Assembly (NCBI GenBank): GCA_031268395.1
Contig: JAIRXI010000298.1
Location: 1 to 7,905 of the forward strand
DNA length: 7,905 nucleotides
Direction of reading: 5' to 3'
Origin: Tannerella sp.
GTDB lineage: Bacteria > Bacteroidota > Bacteroidia > Bacteroidales > Tannerellaceae
The position numbers and the translations under genes are program-made. How positions within the stretch are numbered: the stretch's first letter is position 1; each line of letters starts with the position of its first letter. This document shows, piece by piece, positions 7,350-7,905 of the stretch. A model generated the notes under the pieces. It was not told the origin of the DNA and ran no database searches. It worked only from the letters and a program-made list of their open reading frames with translations.

Positions 7350-7362
7350 GATCACCCGTAAA
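7350..7362 (+). repeat. Second copy of tRNA 3' end plus trailer
   Basis: GATCACCCGTAAA here matches 12 of 13 bases of 7282-7294, which comprises the last five tRNA bases and the first eight of the trailer. The copies are 68 bp apart in direct orientation. A run of nine T (7341-7349) stands just before it. It may be a vestige of a duplication or of integration at the tRNA end, but a match this short could be chance. Confidence 0.4.
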
Positions 7363-7391
7363 GCCCTGTGCCTGAAAAAGCCATCACACGT

Positions 7392-7661
7392 TCAGCGTAT
7401 GGCATGTCCCTCCGGTGTATGCAACAATGACAGGTCGATTCCGAAAAAGTTCGCCTTTCCAAAATTCAGACCAACAGCGATTTGGAGCCAGACCTCCGTG
7501 TCTGCGTGTTTGAATAGCAGATAACCGGGTTCTGATCTTCGGCGCAGGCCGCTGTAGCTTCCCCTTCGAGGTCGGTCGGTTCCGTCATGTCGCTGTCGAG
7601 AAGGCCCCACACATTCGTCCTTCCCGTTCTGTGCCCGGGCGATACATTCGCTGTCTTTCAC
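7392..7661 (-). CDS. Uncertain orphan ORF, possible gene remnant
   Basis: An 89-codon frame starting at GTG 7661, open upstream to a TGA at 7706-7704. I do not recognise the product. The C-terminal third contains a hydrophobic, strand-like segment (EVWLQIAVGLNFGKANFFG, about residues 56-74). The middle is Arg-rich with low complexity (RPRRGSYSGLRRR), as often results from reading the wrong frame. No good ribosome binding site precedes the GTG. An AGGAG at 7722-7726 precedes an ATG at 7707 that runs into a stop after three codons, which could be the damaged start of a former gene. A frameshifted remnant or a non-coding region is as likely as a real gene. Confidence 0.25.
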   Translation of the reverse strand: MKDSECIARAQNGKDECVGPSRQRHDGTDRPRRGSYSGLRRRSEPGYLLFKHADTEVWLQIAVGLNFGKANFFGIDLSLLHTPEGHAIR

Positions 7662-7754
7662 GGGCTGATCGATTTGTAATGCATAATTTACTGCCTTAAT
7701 GATTCATGCTATATTTAATTACTCCTGTTTTTCCTCAAAAACCTGTCTGCCTTT
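7662..7754. other. AT-rich intergenic stretch
   Basis: Between the orphan ORF and the palindromic repeats the sequence is AT-rich and carries stops in all frames of useful length. Apart from the AGGAG and three-codon ORF on the minus strand (7726-7696) I see no promoter box, RNA gene or repeat. Confidence 0.5.
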
Positions 7755-7796
7755 CGGCTATAGGTAGCCACCTATCGGCAATCGGTAGCTACCTTT
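7755..7796. repeat. Two 21-bp palindromic direct repeats
   Basis: Units 7755-7775 and 7776-7796 agree at 17 of 21 positions, both beginning CGGC and containing GGTAGC followed by ACCT. Unit 1 contains the inverted repeat ATAGGT-AGCC-ACCTAT (7760-7775). Unit 2 contains the 10-bp perfect palindrome GGTAGCTACC (7784-7793). The arrangement looks like a pair of binding sites for a dimeric protein, or a dispersed palindromic repeat family; function is unknown. Confidence 0.7.
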
Positions 7797-7830
7797 TGAC
7801 CGCTCAAAAAGACTGCGGTCAACTGTTTTT
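7796..7830 (+). terminator. Terminator-like hairpin
   Basis: Perfect 8-bp arms TTGACCGC (7796-7803) and GCGGTCAA (7815-7822) with an 11-nt loop are followed on the plus strand by CTGTTTTTC. This is a plausible intrinsic terminator for rightward transcription, although no plus-strand gene ends just before it. It abuts the palindromic repeats and may instead belong to that structure. Confidence 0.4.
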
Positions 7831-7887
7831 CTTCGACGCTTCTTTCTTACTGATGTTACGCAATGAGGGATGGGATAACCGCAAGAC

Positions 7888-7905
7888 GGGGCTGTCTCAA
7901 AAGCC
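7888..7905. mobile_element. Possible insertion-sequence terminus at the edge
   Basis: The last 18 bases begin GGGGCTGTCTCAAAAG, which resembles the terminal inverted repeats of some insertion sequences as I remember them (a GGGGCTGTCTCAAAA-like end). The element itself, its transposase and the second end would lie beyond the window. The 57 bp between the hairpin and this motif (7831-7887) show nothing I can assign. Confidence 0.4.

Overview
The window reads as a chromosomal stretch from a Bacteroidales bacterium, possibly a Tannerellaceae or Porphyromonadaceae relative. The case rests on three points. Three promoter-like sites carry the Bacteroidetes -7 box TAnnTTTG. The topoisomerase, S41 protease and GNAT-like proteins look like Bacteroidetes versions. 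The tRNA gene does not encode its CCA end. The genus is inference.

Layout, left to right. Positions 1-167 hold six 23-bp tandem palindromic repeats closed by an inverted, differently flanked copy. Positions 168-356 are intergenic and contain a diverged 51-bp copy of part of the neighbouring protease gene. Positions 357-5436 carry a tight minus-strand gene cluster, in transcription order: a GNAT-fold protein, topoisomerase IV subunit B (parE), phosphopantetheine adenylyltransferase (coaD) and a secreted S41 C-terminal processing protease. The gaps or overlaps are 7 nt, a 4-nt ATGA overlap and a roughly 20-nt overlap, so one promoter just upstream of the GNAT gene (5459-5466) probably drives all four. 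Upstream, also on the minus strand with its own promoter, is a PBP4-type D-alanyl-D-alanine carboxypeptidase (dacB, 5541-7028). Divergent from it on the plus strand is a complete tRNA-Lys(UUU) transcription unit with promoter, gene and terminator (7154-7323).

The right end (7324-7905) has no convincing gene. It holds a second short copy of the tRNA 3' end plus trailer, a weak orphan ORF (7392-7661, minus), a pair of 21-bp palindromic repeats, a terminator-like hairpin, and at the very edge a sequence resembling an insertion-sequence terminus.

The protein genes are ordinary core functions: chromosome decatenation, coenzyme A synthesis, envelope proteolysis and peptidoglycan trimming. I see no evidence of a new multi-gene system. 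The unusual material is in the two non-coding ends: a palindromic array with a paired stem change, a stray protease-gene fragment beside it, and a cluster of palindromes next to a probable mobile-element end behind a tRNA gene.
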